Assembly: GCF_950295315.1 (NCBI RefSeq)
Contig: NC_080181.1
Location: 4,714,726 to 4,778,725, forward strand
Source of the DNA: Erinaceus europaeus
Lineage: Eukaryota > Chordata > Mammalia > Eulipotyphla > Erinaceidae
Direction of reading: 5' to 3'
DNA length: 64,000 nt
Shown in pieces: positions 32,331 to 43,711 of the stretch (positions within the stretch are counted from its first letter, which is position 1; every line of letters starts with the position of its first letter). The notes below the pieces were generated by a model, which was not told the origin of the DNA, did no database searches, and was given only the letters and a program-made list of their open reading frames with translations. The translations under genes were made by a program, and so were the position numbers.

Positions 32331-34516
32331 CAGTAGTGACTTGGGGCTATGCCTGGGGTGGGGGCATGAAGTTTGGGTGAGCTCGAGTGGGTTCAAAGCT
32401 CAGCTCTGTGACAATAGCTTCATGGCCTTGCTGTTTATTTCTCCGGTAGCCAGGAGCGTTTGTGTTTGGGGCGGGGGGAGGCTGCTGGGATGCAGCAGAG
32501 ACCAAGGCGCTTTGCCCAGAACTGCTCAGCTGCGCCCTTCTCCTCCTTGCAACACCTGCCTCCCCAGGTGCCCTTCTCCATCAGGACAGAGGCCCCCCGA
32601 GAGGGCAATCGGGGGACTCCGGGGCAGATCCGTCAATAGCTTGTGATGGGGGAGCGGTGGTGGAAATACCAGAGAGAAAGAAAAACATGCAGCTAGAGAT
32701 GGGGAGGTGAGAGCAGGAGCTTCTTGGAAGGACACTCGCGGGCCCTTCTCTGAGGCAGGAATGAATGAGGCTAGTTTTGAGCAGAGGGACTGGAGGTTCT
32801 GGGGGAAGCGGCGGCCAGGCCATCTGCTGTGAATGAGGGCAAGTGTGGGGATGGCTTCTTGAGAAAGGCGCCTTCTGTCCTGAGAGCCACCTTGGGAAAG
32901 ACGGTGAGCAGTGACCCAGGGCTGAGTGACAGGGATGCCAGAACGGGATGGCTGGAGCGCTTGGCGCAGAGGCCTCTCCTCCTGGTGGTGTGCAGCTAGC
33001 TGGAGCCTGTGGGGCAGGGAGGCTGGGCTCCAAGTGGGGAGGCACATGTGGTGGCTCCACTTGGTAGTGACTGAGGACTGGGTGCAGAGCAGGATGTGGG
33101 GAGGCTGGGCAGTGGGTTCCTGATGCATGAGGGAGGGGTGCCCCTGTGAGTGCTTGTTTGTTCCCTTTGGGGCAGGATACTTGGCGCCCGGTTAACCTGT
33201 GACACAGACAGCTTGGGCCTGCTTTGTCTCTCTGTGAGGGGCAGGGAGGCAGATGGGCACTGCCTTGTTTGCTCACCCTTCTCCTTTGGCAAGAGCAGCT
33301 TGCTGGAAGAGTGGACTCTGGAATCAAACCCTCTGCTCCAGCAGGGAGGAAAGGCGGCATCAGGACTGGGACAGCAGACAGAGTCGAGGCGACTAGTAGA
33401 CTCTGAGAGTAGCAGCTCTGCTACATTCACAGAATGTCACGGTTGAAGAGCTTTGCTACAGTTCATACGAATTAATTCAGCCAGTGAGATCATGACGTCT
33501 GGGGAGAAACCAGCTGGAGTCAAGATTTGGAATGGTGTAAAGTAAGCCGCCCTTTAAAATGTTTGTCTAAGTTTGTCAAATTTTGACAACATTCTATAAA
33601 TTTGTGTATAATGTAGAAACCCAGTGTGTATATGAAAATATGTACTAGAACTCAGCAGGCCACCTTGCATCCGTAGTTTGATAGTTTCAGAGCAGATCTT
33701 CCTTAAAAGTCCTGCTTCATTTCAGAGTCTGGAAAGAAAACCACCAGATAAGTCTATTCCAGTGTGAGAAATACTGAGATTGCTCTCCTGACAGTCGTTC
33801 TCAACGGGAAGGGGTGAGCTCACAGTCTGCAGTAGCAGCAGCGGCAGCCTCTCTGCATGGGAAAGGTCTTCTGGAGTCCAGTAGTGAGCCAGGGAACACC
33901 AGTGAGGCCGGATAGGAAGGAAAGGCCAACACCACAAGGATGTCAGCCCGAGTGCCCTGAGGCACTGCTGTGCCCTGGAAAGAGGCTGGCTCAACAGACA
34001 GGCAGGCGCCTACCCCCCACCCACCTCTAACACTGTGGGGACTGGATGTGGGGCCCACCAGCATAGGAACTGGGGAGTGAGACCCTGCTCTCAGAACCCC
34101 TGCGGAGGGCCCGGCCCCTTGCATTTAGTTCATGGATTCTACAGTGAGCAGCCATCTGCCTTACCTGTACTGAAGCCTGTACTGACCTGGACCGTAGGCG
34201 GACACTGTGCTGGTCGCGGCTTTTGTGGCACGTCTGCTCGGCTGAGGCAGTCATGCTAGAGAGCAGTCCGCGGCGGGCGGTGCATCTCTGAGTCATGCAC
34301 ACTTAGCCAGCTGTGCTAACATACTAAAACATGAAAATCACGTTGAGTCGAGGTGCTGAAAGGTAACTGACCCAAATGCCTTGTGTACTAGGGCATGTTG
34401 TTGGGATGTCAAAGGCTCTAAACACCTGCTTTCAAGGTGGATCTCCTTGTGTGTCTGGGAACTTAACAAGCCAGACCACCAGGAGTACATTGCGAGCAAC
34501 CAGCCATCATGCCCTC
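32331..34516. other. GC-rich unassigned intronic sequence
   Basis: It holds a 259-codon minus-strand ORF (32581-33360) overlapped by 200- and 144-codon ORFs in another minus frame. No domain, signal or splice context supports coding; see rejected items. Confidence 0.4.
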
Positions 34517-34818
34517 AAAAATAACTAAGTGGGGAGTCAGGCGGTAGCACAGTGGGTTAAGCGCGCGTGTCACGAAGCGCAAGGACCCGCGTAAAGATCT
34601 CAGTTCCAGTCCCCGGCTCCCCACCTACAGGGGAGTCGCTTCACAGGCGGGGAAGCAGGTCTGCAGGTGTCTGTCTTTCTCTCCCCCTCGGTCTTCCCCT
34701 CCCCTCTCCATTTCTCTCTGTCCTATCCAACAACGGCAATATCAACAATAACTATAGCAACAATAAAACGAGGGCAACAAAAGGGAAAATAAATAATAAA
34801 AAAAAAATAACTAAGTGG
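34517..34818 (+). mobile_element. ERI-type tRNA SINE, full length, with 16-bp target-site duplication
   Basis: The insert (34533-34802) reads GGAGTCAGGCGGTAGCACAG, CCACCTACAGGGGAGTCGCT and so on to AAATAATAAAA. AAAAATAACTAAGTGG flanks it at 34517-34532 and 34803-34818, identical on both sides, so the insertion is young. Confidence 0.97.
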
Positions 34819-35454
34819 AACACTGTGTTTTCATCTGACTCGCCCCCCAGGAAAGCTGACATCCCCTGAACGTAGAAGCCACAGGGACCTGCCTCCACTT
34901 CGCCATGGACTGTGACTTTCCTCCTGTTGGTCTTAGCAATCCACTGGCTTCAGAGCTTGAGTATGTGTGAAGTGTGTGCTCACTAGCCATGGCTGTGGCT
35001 GCGTGGGGGGACTGAGGTATCCCGTGGGAACTGGAGCCACGCTTGGCCACCCCGTCTGCTGTACAGACACCTTTCCTCACTGTTCACTCAGACCCTTGCT
35101 CACCTAGCGTGCTTCTTGCTGTGCTGCTAGCTAGGCTGTTTCTGAATCTCTCATGCCACTGCATGCTGCCTTTAATCTTGTAAAAGCTTAGCGACTCGGA
35201 CTCCATCGGTGTGAGTTCCCAGCATGTGCTGCTGGTGCTGTGAGGTGCCTGACCATTGTGGACCTTGCAGGTGTGGTACTTGCTGTTTCCTGGATGTAGA
35301 AATAGATTCAACTCCAGCTTTTTCAGTGTTGACAGAACTCAAAGGCTATGACCAATCTGCCTGCTCTGGCTTGCAGTCTGAGTTAAGTGCTGGTGTTTCA
35401 CTGACTTTCTCCTACTCCTGATGAAAAATCCATGCCAGAAATGGCTGATCAGAA
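34819..35454. other. Unassigned intronic sequence
   Basis: Nothing recognised. Confidence 0.4.
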
Positions 35455-35531
35455 ATTGCTCAGCTGCTGGAGCACAGGACTTGCAATGCCTGAGACTCAG
35501 TTCCTTCTCTTTGCCATATATATTGAAGTGT

Positions 35532-35589
<58 letters not shown>

Positions 35590-35652
35590 ATCCCTCTCTC
35601 TCTCTGTCTCTCTCTCTCTCCCTCCCTCTCTCATCTGAAATAAATCTTAAAC
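35455..35652 (+). mobile_element. Short tRNA-like SINE expanded by CA and CT repeats
   Basis: The head TTGCTCAGCTGCTGGAGCAC, AGGACTTGCAATGCCTGAGA is followed by the CA repeat (35533-35569) and the CTCTCC/CTCT repeat (35570-35633). The SINE tail GAAATAAATCTTAAA closes the unit. Confidence 0.75.
35533..35633. repeat. Compound (CA)n-(CTCTCC/CT)n microsatellite
   Basis: A pure CA run of about 19 units passes directly into a pyrimidine-only stretch of about 64 bp. Confidence 0.97.
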
Positions 35653-36787
35653 TACAGGTCCATGCCAGAAGCATACTCAGCTTGAGAGAGCCTCATACTC
35701 AGATAGGTGAGTGCAGTGGTTGCCGGCCTTGCCTGCACTCATAGAAAGATTGTTTTGATATAACAGAGTCTCAAGGCTCGTCTCCATTAGCGAACCTGAA
35801 AACCATGATTCATCCTGTTATCAAGTGAGAACGTGAGTTGACATCATTGCACTTGTCACTGAGTGTGTCATCTGTCCTTTAGTTTGAGTCATGTTCATGC
35901 TGTTTAGGTTTGAGGAAAGACTCCTGAGAGGAGTATTTAACACATCATTGTCTGACTTTGATAGACATATGGCCTGGATATAAGACAGACATGCTTTTCT
36001 TAACTTCCCTTTTAACCATAAAATCGGAAACATTCTGTAGAATAGTGCTGTCGACAATGAACAGAGCCCAAGCATCTTGATTCTCCACCTTGATCTCAGA
36101 CACCAAACACGGTCAAAATGGTAGGGAGATCATGCCCAAGCCTGCCAAAAGATGGCTCAGAAACACATACTCTAAGCAACTAGGGGTATTTCAGACTTTG
36201 CAGTACTGGCAAATCTGGAAGCCACTATTGTCTGTCCCTCCTCACCAGGTAGGTGTAGTTGGTGGCTGTCGATACTTGAGACCTGTCACAGGTAGAGCAG
36301 CATAATGGACTTCCTTGCTTCAGAGGTATTTCAAAATGCTACATTAAAGGGATCACAAGGAATATTCTTGACCTCAATTTGTTGGGAAGTTAGGATGTAC
36401 ATAGGAAAGTATATTACGACATTTTCCCCCAGTAATCTTATGGCCCCGGTGGTCAGGAAGGGGAGAGATTGTCACTGTGAATGCAGCCAGGACAAGTTTT
36501 GTGCAGGTGGCAAGAGTGCGGATAGCTGATGTGATTTTCCAGACTCTCTGGCGTGGCCTTTTCATGATATTTTATGAAGCCTGGGATAAGAGCCAGCAGG
36601 TTTCATTTTATATAGAGCAGACAAACATAACCTATCACCTGTTGAAGGATCACTGTGCATACAGTGTTGTTGTTGCTTTGAATTGTCCTCTTTAAGTCAA
36701 AACCAGGCCTGGTCAGAGTTGGCAGTTGTAACACCAACTATTGGATTTGATGTTAGACCAGTGCCCTTTTGCTGCTTATAGAAATAT
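35653..36787. other. Unassigned intronic sequence
   Basis: Nothing recognised. Confidence 0.4.
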
Positions 36788-37092
36788 TAGGGGGTAGGGT
36801 AGTAGTGCAGCAGGTTAAGCACACGTGGCAAAAAGCGCAAGGACTGGCGGAAAGATCCTGGTTCGAGCCCCTGGTTCCCCACCTGCAGGGGGGTCGCTTC
36901 AAGGGTGGTAAAGCAGGTCTTCAGGTGTCTGTCTTTCTCTCCCCCCCTCTGTCTCCTCTCCTCTCTCGATTTCTCTATGTCCTGTCCAACAACAACAATA
37001 GCAATGACAACAATGGCCTCCAGGAGCAGTGGATTCGTAGTACAGGCACTGAGCCCCAGCAATAGCCCTGGAGGCAAAATATATATATATAT
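36788..37092 (+). mobile_element. Long-type SINE with 3' module
   Basis: GGGTAGGGTAGTAGTGCAGC, the B-box GGTTCGAGCCCC, then CCAGGAGCAGTGGATTCGTA and GAGCCCCAGCAATAGCCCTG. It ends in an ATATATATAT run. Confidence 0.93.
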
Positions 37093-37573
37093 TAGCCCAG
37101 ATGAATCTGAGACATCATAAATACTTACACAAGAACATATTTGGGTGCTAGACATTTGCATGGAACTAAACTACATCCCATGTTGCTTGAGTAAATTCTG
37201 AAGAAAGGACTGTCACACAGCTGCTGTGTGTCAGCATGAAGCTGGGTACTGAAGGAGTGTTTAGCATGTTTCATGCCCAAGTCAGGTACAAACTAGATGC
37301 CATCCACTTTTCCTGGGCCTTCAGTACCAGAGGTTTCATTCTGGCCTCTCCCCTGACAGACTCTGATCTGCTGACGTAGGTTAGGGGTCAGGGGCTCCTG
37401 TTGGGCTTTGCAGGTGGGTGGGGCAGGCTGGGTGCTCCGCAGCCCTCTTCGCTACAATCCAGTTAGTGTGCTCCTTCTTCAGCTACTGTGCATGTGGCAT
37501 AGTATTCTTAATTTCTGCTTGCTTTCTTGTACGTGTACTCAGTGAACTATTCACGTAATACTTTGACATAGGT
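37093..37573. other. Unassigned intronic sequence
   Basis: Nothing recognised. Confidence 0.4.
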
Positions 37574-37760
37574 ATTTAGTATTTACTTGTTTGTTTGCTG
37601 TTGCTGCCACTAGGAGAGGTAAAGGGACTGGGGGTGGGGAGACCTACAGACAGAGACATTACCACTTGTGAAGCCTCCTGCCTTCAGGTGGGGGCCAGGG
37701 CCTTAAACCTATGTCTTCTGAGCACGGTGATAATGTGTGTGTCAGCCAAGAACACCACTG
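37574..37760 (-). mobile_element. ERI-related SINE, reverse, diverged
   Basis: ACCACTTGTGAAGCCTCCTG, CCTTCAGGTGGGGGCCAGGG and a head GTCAGCCAAGAACACCACTG with substitutions. Confidence 0.75.
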
Positions 37761-38525
37761 CAGAAACACAGCATCACGAATGTTGGGATAGAGAGGTGTG
37801 ACTGCTGAATGAGGACTGGGCTTCCCTTGTCTCTGAAGTCAGATTAAAGGTGGCTCTGTGATTTGCTACTGAGTTGGTTTTGGGGGCGTGCGTATGCACC
37901 CCCACAGCCTCACAGCACAGCCCCCACGGCTAGGACTCTGAGATGCTCTTGTGAGGCTGAGGGTGACAGAGTGGGAGCTTTCAGGGTGCCCTCCCAGTCC
38001 AAAGTTAAAGTTTCTTTTACTCCACAAATGCTGTCGACAGACCTCTAGTGCTAGACGGAGTCCCTCTGGGACAACAAATACAGGGTCATCTGTACCCCTC
38101 ACCTACTGCTGTAGACTGGATCCCATTCCCTCTGGGCCTTCTGGAAGATGCCACGCTGAGCATTCTGGCTACCGCTTCCCTTATGTTCCTTGCTCCGTAG
38201 GGTTCCCCCCACCTTTTGTTGGAGTGCACAACTCACTAGTTCTGATACGTGGACGCATTGATGACATGGCTTCTGTTTATTCACAAATTTGGGAGATGTG
38301 CTGTTAGAAACCTGGCACTGCTCATCTCAGTTATGGTGCTAAGTTTCTTTGCCCTCAAAGACCCCTTCTGCCCCCAGTTCCTATAGCCCACCTGACTTTA
38401 CGTCTCAGCTTCTTGCTCTGTGGACACACTTTGACACACCTTTGCCTTTCACTGTCAGAGTTGTGCTGACAGTGTCCTCCAGGCTCACCAGGAAAATGGT
38501 GGGAAACCTCTCCTTTATTTACCCA
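37761..38525. other. Unassigned intronic sequence
   Basis: Nothing recognised. A 118-codon ORF at 37951-38307 lacks a domain and is overlapped on the minus strand. Confidence 0.4.
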
Positions 38526-38600
38526 AGCACAGCACAGCACAGCACAGCACAGCACAGCACAGCACAGCACAGCACAGCACAGCACAGCACAGCACAGCAG
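38526..38600. repeat. (AGCAC)n pentanucleotide repeat
   Basis: About 15 perfect copies of a 5-bp unit, AGCAC, with no interruption. Confidence 0.98.
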
Positions 38601-39462
38601 TACGACATACTGTTACATCCTGCCGTTATAACCTAGTTTACATTTATAAAACATTTCTCTGTTCAACTTATTATTGCCCAAGCTGAGTTGCATTCCATCA
38701 TTTGATAGCTACTTTTGGAGAACTTTAAAATGTCATGGTGAAACCATTTTTTTTTTTCCTTCAAATTACCCAGTTGAATGTGCTGCTCAGCTTAACTTGA
38801 GTCTCCCAGGTAATCCTTTGATTTCTGTTATGGTAACTGAATCCAATCCAGAGTGAAGTAATCACAGGACTAGTGTTTGAGTCCAGCTTAGTTTAAGCCT
38901 AGCAGTCATGACAAGGGATTGGGACAGGGTGTTCCTAGACTGGGATTTAAATTCTTGGATGGAAAACAGTTTTTCTTCCTGAGTGAGCTTTGTTGATGAG
39001 ACTCTTGGTTTGTCCTCCTTGCTTACCTGCCTTTCATGAGACACGATGACTGGCTCACCAGACTGAAACTGTCCATTTGCTTGCTTCTTTTTGGTTTGTC
39101 CTTCTGGTGTTTTTATATGCTCGATCCTTTCCCCCTGCTATGGCAAGACAGATGCTAACAACAGAACACTGGGGCATCTTGTTAAGGATGTTGAATCTGA
39201 GTGCAGCCCAAGAGCCTGCGTTTCTCCCAAGCTCTCCACATGCACTGTGGGCTGGTCCTTTTGACCATACAGACTAGAGCACAGAAGCTGCACCCTCACA
39301 ACTGAGCTTCTAGAACAAACTCGGTGGTAGACCTCAGTCACTGGCTACTCCTACAGACTTCTGTGTAGTCCTGGATTTATTGCTTCTTAGAGGTTTAATA
39401 TAGCCTTCTTGATTGAGAGCATCCCACTGGGAAGTAATGCCATTTATGTAATGTTATTTATT
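38601..39462. other. Unassigned intronic sequence
   Basis: Nothing recognised. Confidence 0.4.
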
Positions 39463-39842
39463 GATGAGTTAAGGTTTTTTTGCTTGTTTGTTTGTTTGCC
39501 TCCAGGGTTATTGCTGGGGCTCAGTGCCTGCACCATGAACCCATTGCTCCTGAAGGCCATTTTTTCCCCTTTTATTGCCTTTGTTGTTGTAGCCTTGTTG
39601 TGGTTATTATTATTGTTGTTGATGTCATTCGTTGTTGGATAGGACAGAGAGAAATGGAGAGAGGAGAGGAAGACAGAGAGAAAGACAGACACCTGCAGAC
39701 CTGCTTCACCGCCTGTGAAGCGACCCCCCTGCAGGTGGGGAGCCGGGGGCTTGAACTGGGATCCTTATGCCGGTCCCTGCGCTTTGTGCCACGTGTGCTT
39801 AACCTGCTGTGCTACCTACCGCCTGACCCCCGATGAGTTAAG
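39463..39842 (-). mobile_element. Long-type SINE, reverse, full length, with 11-bp target-site duplication
   Basis: The insert (39474-39831) starts with the reversed 3' module (TTTGCCTCCAGGGTTATTGC, GGGGCTCAGTGCCTGCACCA) and ends in the complete head CTGTGCTACC...CGCCTGACCCCC. GATGAGTTAAG flanks it at 39463-39473 and 39832-39842. Confidence 0.97.
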
Positions 39843-40443
39843 TTTTATACATATTCCCCTAGTGTCTTTGAAGTAAGACTAATGTACCTCGTATTTTTTA
39901 GAGTTCAGTGGGAGCACAGAGGCATGCTGACATCACTTCTATTTAGCTGGTAGTCACTGAGATCACATTGCCCATTCTGCCGCAGGCTTATGCAGACATG
40001 AAACCATAGGAAGTCCACACAGTGGTTCCCCCTCCTTTGTACTTTTTGAATGTGTCCCAAGACTTCAGTATACCAGCAGCTACATATGGCGAGTTTTTCT
40101 ATATATACTTGTCTGTGATGAGACTTGATTTGTGAATTAGACACAGTAATAAAAGACTAACCACACTAATACAGTGTGCTGGTAGTGACCATATGCTGTC
40201 AGAGAAATGGGAATCTCTTTCCACGTAGCCCACGTACGTCGCATCTTCAGATCAGAATCTGCTTTGCATACCTGAAGCCACACAGGTATGTAAAAGTGAA
40301 GGTACAGGTAAAGCAGAAGTGAAGATGACAGAGCCAAAATACTGTATTGAAATTAATAACTATCATAACTGCTTGTTCCTGTGAAATAACATGTTAACAA
40401 TGAAAAAAATAATGCTTTGCTTTTTTTTTTATCTTTTAAATAG
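39843..40443. other. Intronic sequence upstream of the 62-nt exon
   Basis: No repeat was recognised. A run of ten T (40421-40430) forms the polypyrimidine part of the acceptor. Confidence 0.5.
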
Positions 40444-40505
40444 CTCAGTCACTGAAAGAATTTGCAAGACTGCTCATTGCAGTAGAAGAAGAAAGGAGAA
40501 GACTG
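40444..40505 (+). CDS. ARHGAP42: ARHGAP42 (GRAF3) internal coding exon, BAR domain part 2
   Basis: This is a 62-nt exon. The acceptor is a T-rich tract ending TCTTTTAAATAG and the donor is GTAAGC. It opens with CT, which completes the Ala codon begun by the G ending the exon at 23511. It then reads QSLKEFARLLIAVEEERRRL and ends exactly on a codon boundary. This is the direct continuation of the previous exon in ARHGAP42, roughly residues 84-104 of the BAR domain, in an Arg/Glu-rich amphipathic helix segment. The 16.9-kb intron between the two exons is filled with SINE, L1 and simple repeats. In frame the two exons read ...DDEISI-A-QSLKEF..., with no stop or frameshift, so the gene looks intact here. 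The next coding exon, which should begin near an Asn-Ala-Asn-Asp motif, was not found before 64000. Confidence 0.95.
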
Positions 40506-40727
40506 GTAAGCCTGTTGATTTATTTTTAAAGCATATTTATTTGTTTAAACATCAAATGAGGTAATAGACCTTATTCATACTTGGGTACACAATACCTTGG
40601 GGTTCTAAACATACACCAAATGGTAGAGAAAAGGCTTATGAGTGTGATTGCCAAATATTGTTAATAAGACAGACCATTGTTCAGCAGCTATAAATGTTGG
40701 ACACATTCCCATTAAGAAACCAATTCT

Positions 40728-40768
40728 GGGCGCCGAGTGGTGGTGCGGTGGATTAAGCGCACACGCTT
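40728..40768 (+). mobile_element. SINE head only (3'-truncated)
   Basis: GGGCGCCGAGTGGTGGTGCG and GTGGATTAAGCGCACACG match the first 40 nt of the ERI-type SINE. The match then stops without core or tail. Flanking duplications are not convincing. Confidence 0.7.
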
Positions 40769-40779
40769 TTTAAATAAAA

Positions 40780-41055
40780 AGCTGAAACTAGGGGCCAGGC
40801 CTTGGCATACCTGGTTGAACACACACATCACCATGCACAAGGATCGGGGCTCAAACCATTTCATGAGTGGCCAAGCAGGGCTGCAGGCTTCTCTTTAATT
40901 CTCCCTATCTCCTCCCCCTCCTCCCTTCTCAGTGACTCTCTGTCCTATCAAATTGGGGGGGGGGGTGGTCACCAGAATAGGGAATTCGTTGTGGAGGCAC
41001 TGAACCCCAGCAATGACCTTGGTGGCAATTAAAATAACAACAATAATAATAACTG
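40780..41055 (+). mobile_element. ERI-related long-type SINE
   Basis: GGGGCCAGGCCTTGGCATAC, CTGGTTGAACACACACATCA, a shortened core, CTGTCCTATCAAATT, poly-G, and the 3' module with GAGGCACTGAACCCCAGC. CTGAAACTA on both sides (40782-40790 and about 41054) is the likely duplication. Confidence 0.85.
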
Positions 41056-41159
41056 AAACTATTCTGATTTTGCTCCTTGAACCTTATGGAGGACTGCTTA
41101 TGTTTTAATGTTAATGAGAAGTTTCCATATTCTTACAAAGGACCTGCGTACTACTACTA
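41056..41159. other. Unassigned intronic sequence
   Basis: Nothing recognised. Confidence 0.3.
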
Positions 41160-41310
41160 TCGTTCTGGTTTTTATTAATTCTTTAATAATGGTTGCAAGC
41201 TCCTAAGATTATAGGGGTACAGTCCCACACTGTACCCACCACCAGAGACCAGAGTGCTATGAACCCCCAACCTACCATAACCACCATAGTTCTCACAGTC
41301 TTAGAAACAA
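41160..41310 (-). mobile_element. LINE-like 3' UTR fragment, reverse
   Basis: AATTCTTTAATAATGGTTGC, ATAGGGGTACAGTCCCACAC and ACCACCAGAG parallel the repeat at 22991-23100. Confidence 0.55.
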
Positions 41311-41960
41311 CCTGTTCCTTTAGTAACTTTGACTAAGGCTATAAATTAATGCCACTGAGCTCACCATCTTGTAGGGAACTATATGCACAGAGATAAACAT
41401 GAAGGGCGCTGGGTGGACTGTACTCTTCGTATGGAGTGCAGTTTGCTGCCATTTGCTGAATTGGAGGTGGGGGTGGGAGGCTGTCTTGAATCAGCAAGTA
41501 CTGTCTGATCTGGGGAGACTCTCACCCTGGGCTCTGGCAGTACAGAAATGAGTGGAGCAGAGATGGGGGTGAGGGGGGCTGTGCTGTGAGCATTTGGAAA
41601 TTAAGGTGGTTCCTAGGAAGGCATTGTGGACATGTGTGGGTGTTTTTGATGCAAGAAGAGAAGAATGAGAGAATGGATATGGGATTAAAGAGAGATGGGT
41701 TTGGCCGCTATATGAGGGACAGCCCAGGGAGGGCAGAAATGTAAAGGAGTGATGTGACCATGTTCTCCTGGGAAACACCACCTACTTTGGGACTGACCCA
41801 CAGCTGGTGAAGCAACCCCCTCCTGGCACAGTCCATTAACAAGTCAGATTCTCACCCAACAGTCTTAGCTCTGATGTTATGGATGGCATGGGGCCCAGCA
41901 GCTAACAACTTGCCTGTGTCCCTCCCAGCACCAGCAGCTTGCTCTGCACTTCTGACTTTG
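41311..41960. other. Unassigned intronic sequence
   Basis: Purine-rich in places (41460-41720). No exon was recognised. Confidence 0.4.
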
Positions 41961-41964
41961 CTTG

Positions 41965-42220
41965 CTTACTTATTTATGTATTTATTTATTTACTTTTGGA
42001 TAGAGTGGCACAGAGCGAAAGAGACCACAACACCAGTGCTGACTTTAATGTAGTAGGGGCTGGGCTCCCTCTCTGTCTTTCCCTCCCCTCTCAATATCTG
42101 TCCTATCAAAAAAAAAAAAAAAAAAAAAGGAAAAATGACCACAGGAGCTGTGGATTTATAATGTAGGCACTGAGCCTCAGTGATAATCCTGGAGGCAAAA
42201 AAATAAAAATAAAAAAATTG
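41965..42220 (+). mobile_element. Composite SINE fragments
   Basis: A TTATTTATTTATTTACTTTT start and CAGAGCGAAAGAGACCACAA look like a reversed short-SINE piece. CTCTCAATATCTGTCCTATC, poly-A (42111-42128) and GGCACTGAGCCTCAGTGATA form the + strand 3' part of a long-type SINE. Confidence 0.6.
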
Positions 42221-42439
42221 CCAGGTGCTCTGTTGAATGCTTGAAGTGTATTTCAAGGTCTTACAAAATAGGAAAAAGCACCAGTGCTACAAGTTTTAAA
42301 ATTAATTTTTTTTTTTTCTGATTCATCATATTCAAGCATGCCTGTCTTTCAACAAAGTCCATCAACTCACTGACAGGCATCACCTCATATTTAGTAAACT
42401 CAATAAGTTTGATAAGTCTGTTTTATTTTATGTGTTTGT
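42221..42439. other. Unassigned intronic sequence
   Basis: Nothing recognised. Confidence 0.3.
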
Positions 42440-42683
42440 GCTGGAGCAGGTTGCCACAAGTGTATTACCAGGGCTCGGTGACTGCCTGAAGGCTCCACTG
42501 CACCCGGTGGCTCTTCTCCTCTCCCCTCATTTCCTTCTTTTACTGATAGGGAGAGAAGAGACACCTGTAGCATCCCTCCACTACTCCTGAAGCTTCCTCC
42601 TGAAGGTGGGGCCCAGGGGCTTGGAGTCTGGTCCCTGGGCACGTTAACGGTGGCCTCTGCTGGTGTGACACCCCCGGCCCCTT
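42440..42683 (-). mobile_element. ERI-related long-type SINE, reverse, diverged
   Basis: TACCAGGGCTCGGTGACTGC, CTCCACTGCACCCGGTGGCT, GAGAAGAGACACCTGTAGCA and CTGGTGTGACACCCCCGGCC mark the reversed 3' module, core and head. Confidence 0.75.
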
Positions 42684-43044
42684 GGTAAACCTGTTTAGGT
42701 TCCCCCAACCCCAGCCAAGGATCCATGAACTTGGAGAGTATTTAAAATGTTGAAAGTTGTCTTTATTTTTTCTTGATGAAAGATCTCCCTTTGTTTAAGC
42801 CCTTGCCATACATCCTGGCATCATGTGTGTGCCCTCAGGGGGTGATGGTGATTAATCTCCAGGTTTCTGGCACCGACGCTCTTATACTTGTAGGTCCAAT
42901 TATCTGTGAGGTAATCCAGTTTCTGTCGTTGTCTCAGATAAATGAAACAGTGCCAACATTCCACATACATGAGCACGGATCACATTTCTGTTACGGCTTA
43001 GGTTGACTTTTATTAGAAACAAACTAGGTACGCCGGCCTACACA
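42684..43044. other. Unassigned intronic sequence
   Basis: Nothing recognised. Confidence 0.35.
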
Positions 43045-43125
43045 GCGTACTTCCACAGGGGCTGGAATCTGCCACATGGACAACCGGGCAGTGCCCTACC
43101 AGGTGAACTATCTTCTGGCCCCTCT
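43045..43125 (-). mobile_element. Short tRNA-like SINE fragment, reverse
   Basis: GGGGCTGGAATCTGCCACAT and CCAGGTGAACTATCTTCTGG resemble the reversed B-box and head. Confidence 0.45.
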
Positions 43126-43539
43126 CACTTGTAGTTTTTATAATTGTGCAAATTGCTTTTATATAATTTTTTTATCGTTGTAACTATTAAAACCTGAATT
43201 CAGACTCTTGTGGTCTCTGAAAAGTGACAGATGGCACAGACAGGAGAACCCTGAGGTTCTCAGACTCAGTCCCAGCGTTGCACTTGCTCCCTGTCCTGTC
43301 ACTGTCTGTGCTCTCCCTTTTTAACTCAGGTTTCAAGCATTGTGAAGACAGAGGCTGAATCTCCTGCTTTCCTTTTTTTGGCAGGCCTTCCTTACTCACT
43401 ATGCTCAGGATGCCCAGAATTCAGTGTGGTGTTCAGTAGCACAGGCAGAGAGAAAAGCTACCGGTTTCCTGTTTACATTTCTCAGGCCGCATGATTTCAT
43501 TCATTATTGCTAAACCCAGTAGAAATAAACGCAGTAAGC
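43126..43539. other. Unassigned intronic sequence
   Basis: Nothing recognised. Confidence 0.35.
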
Positions 43540-43705
43540 GGTCCAGGAGGTGGCACAGTGGCTAAGGCACTAGACTCTCAAGCATGAGGTCCTGAGTTCA
43601 GTCCCTGGCAGCACATGTACCAGAGTGATGTCTGGTTCTTTCTCTCTCTCCCCTGTCTTTCTCATAAATAAATAAAATCTTTTAAAAAAATAAATAAATA
43701 AATGC
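43540..43705 (+). mobile_element. Short tRNA-like SINE (second type), well preserved
   Basis: GGTCCAGGAGGTGGCACAGT, the B-box TGAGTTCAGTCCCTGG, ACCAGAGTGATGTCTGG, and a tail ATAAATAAATAAAATCTTTT. AAATAAACGCAGTAA and AAATAAATGCAGTAA flank the element with one mismatch (43523-43537 and about 43697-43711). Confidence 0.92.
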
Positions 43706-43711
43706 AGTAAA

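Larger units (their letters stand above)
23512..40443 (+). other. ARHGAP42: ARHGAP42 intron between the two visible exons
   Basis: This 16.9-kb intron is bounded by GTGAGT at 23512 and TAG at 40441-40443. It joins two exons whose phases match. It contains SINEs, L1 fragments, an L2-like piece and several simple repeats, and no other exon was recognised. Confidence 0.9.

Noticed and set aside
32526..33430. Minus-strand ORFs of 259, 200 and 144 codons
   Set aside because: They overlap one another in different minus frames in GC-rich DNA and are Ser/Pro-rich by composition. No domain, signal or splice context is visible.
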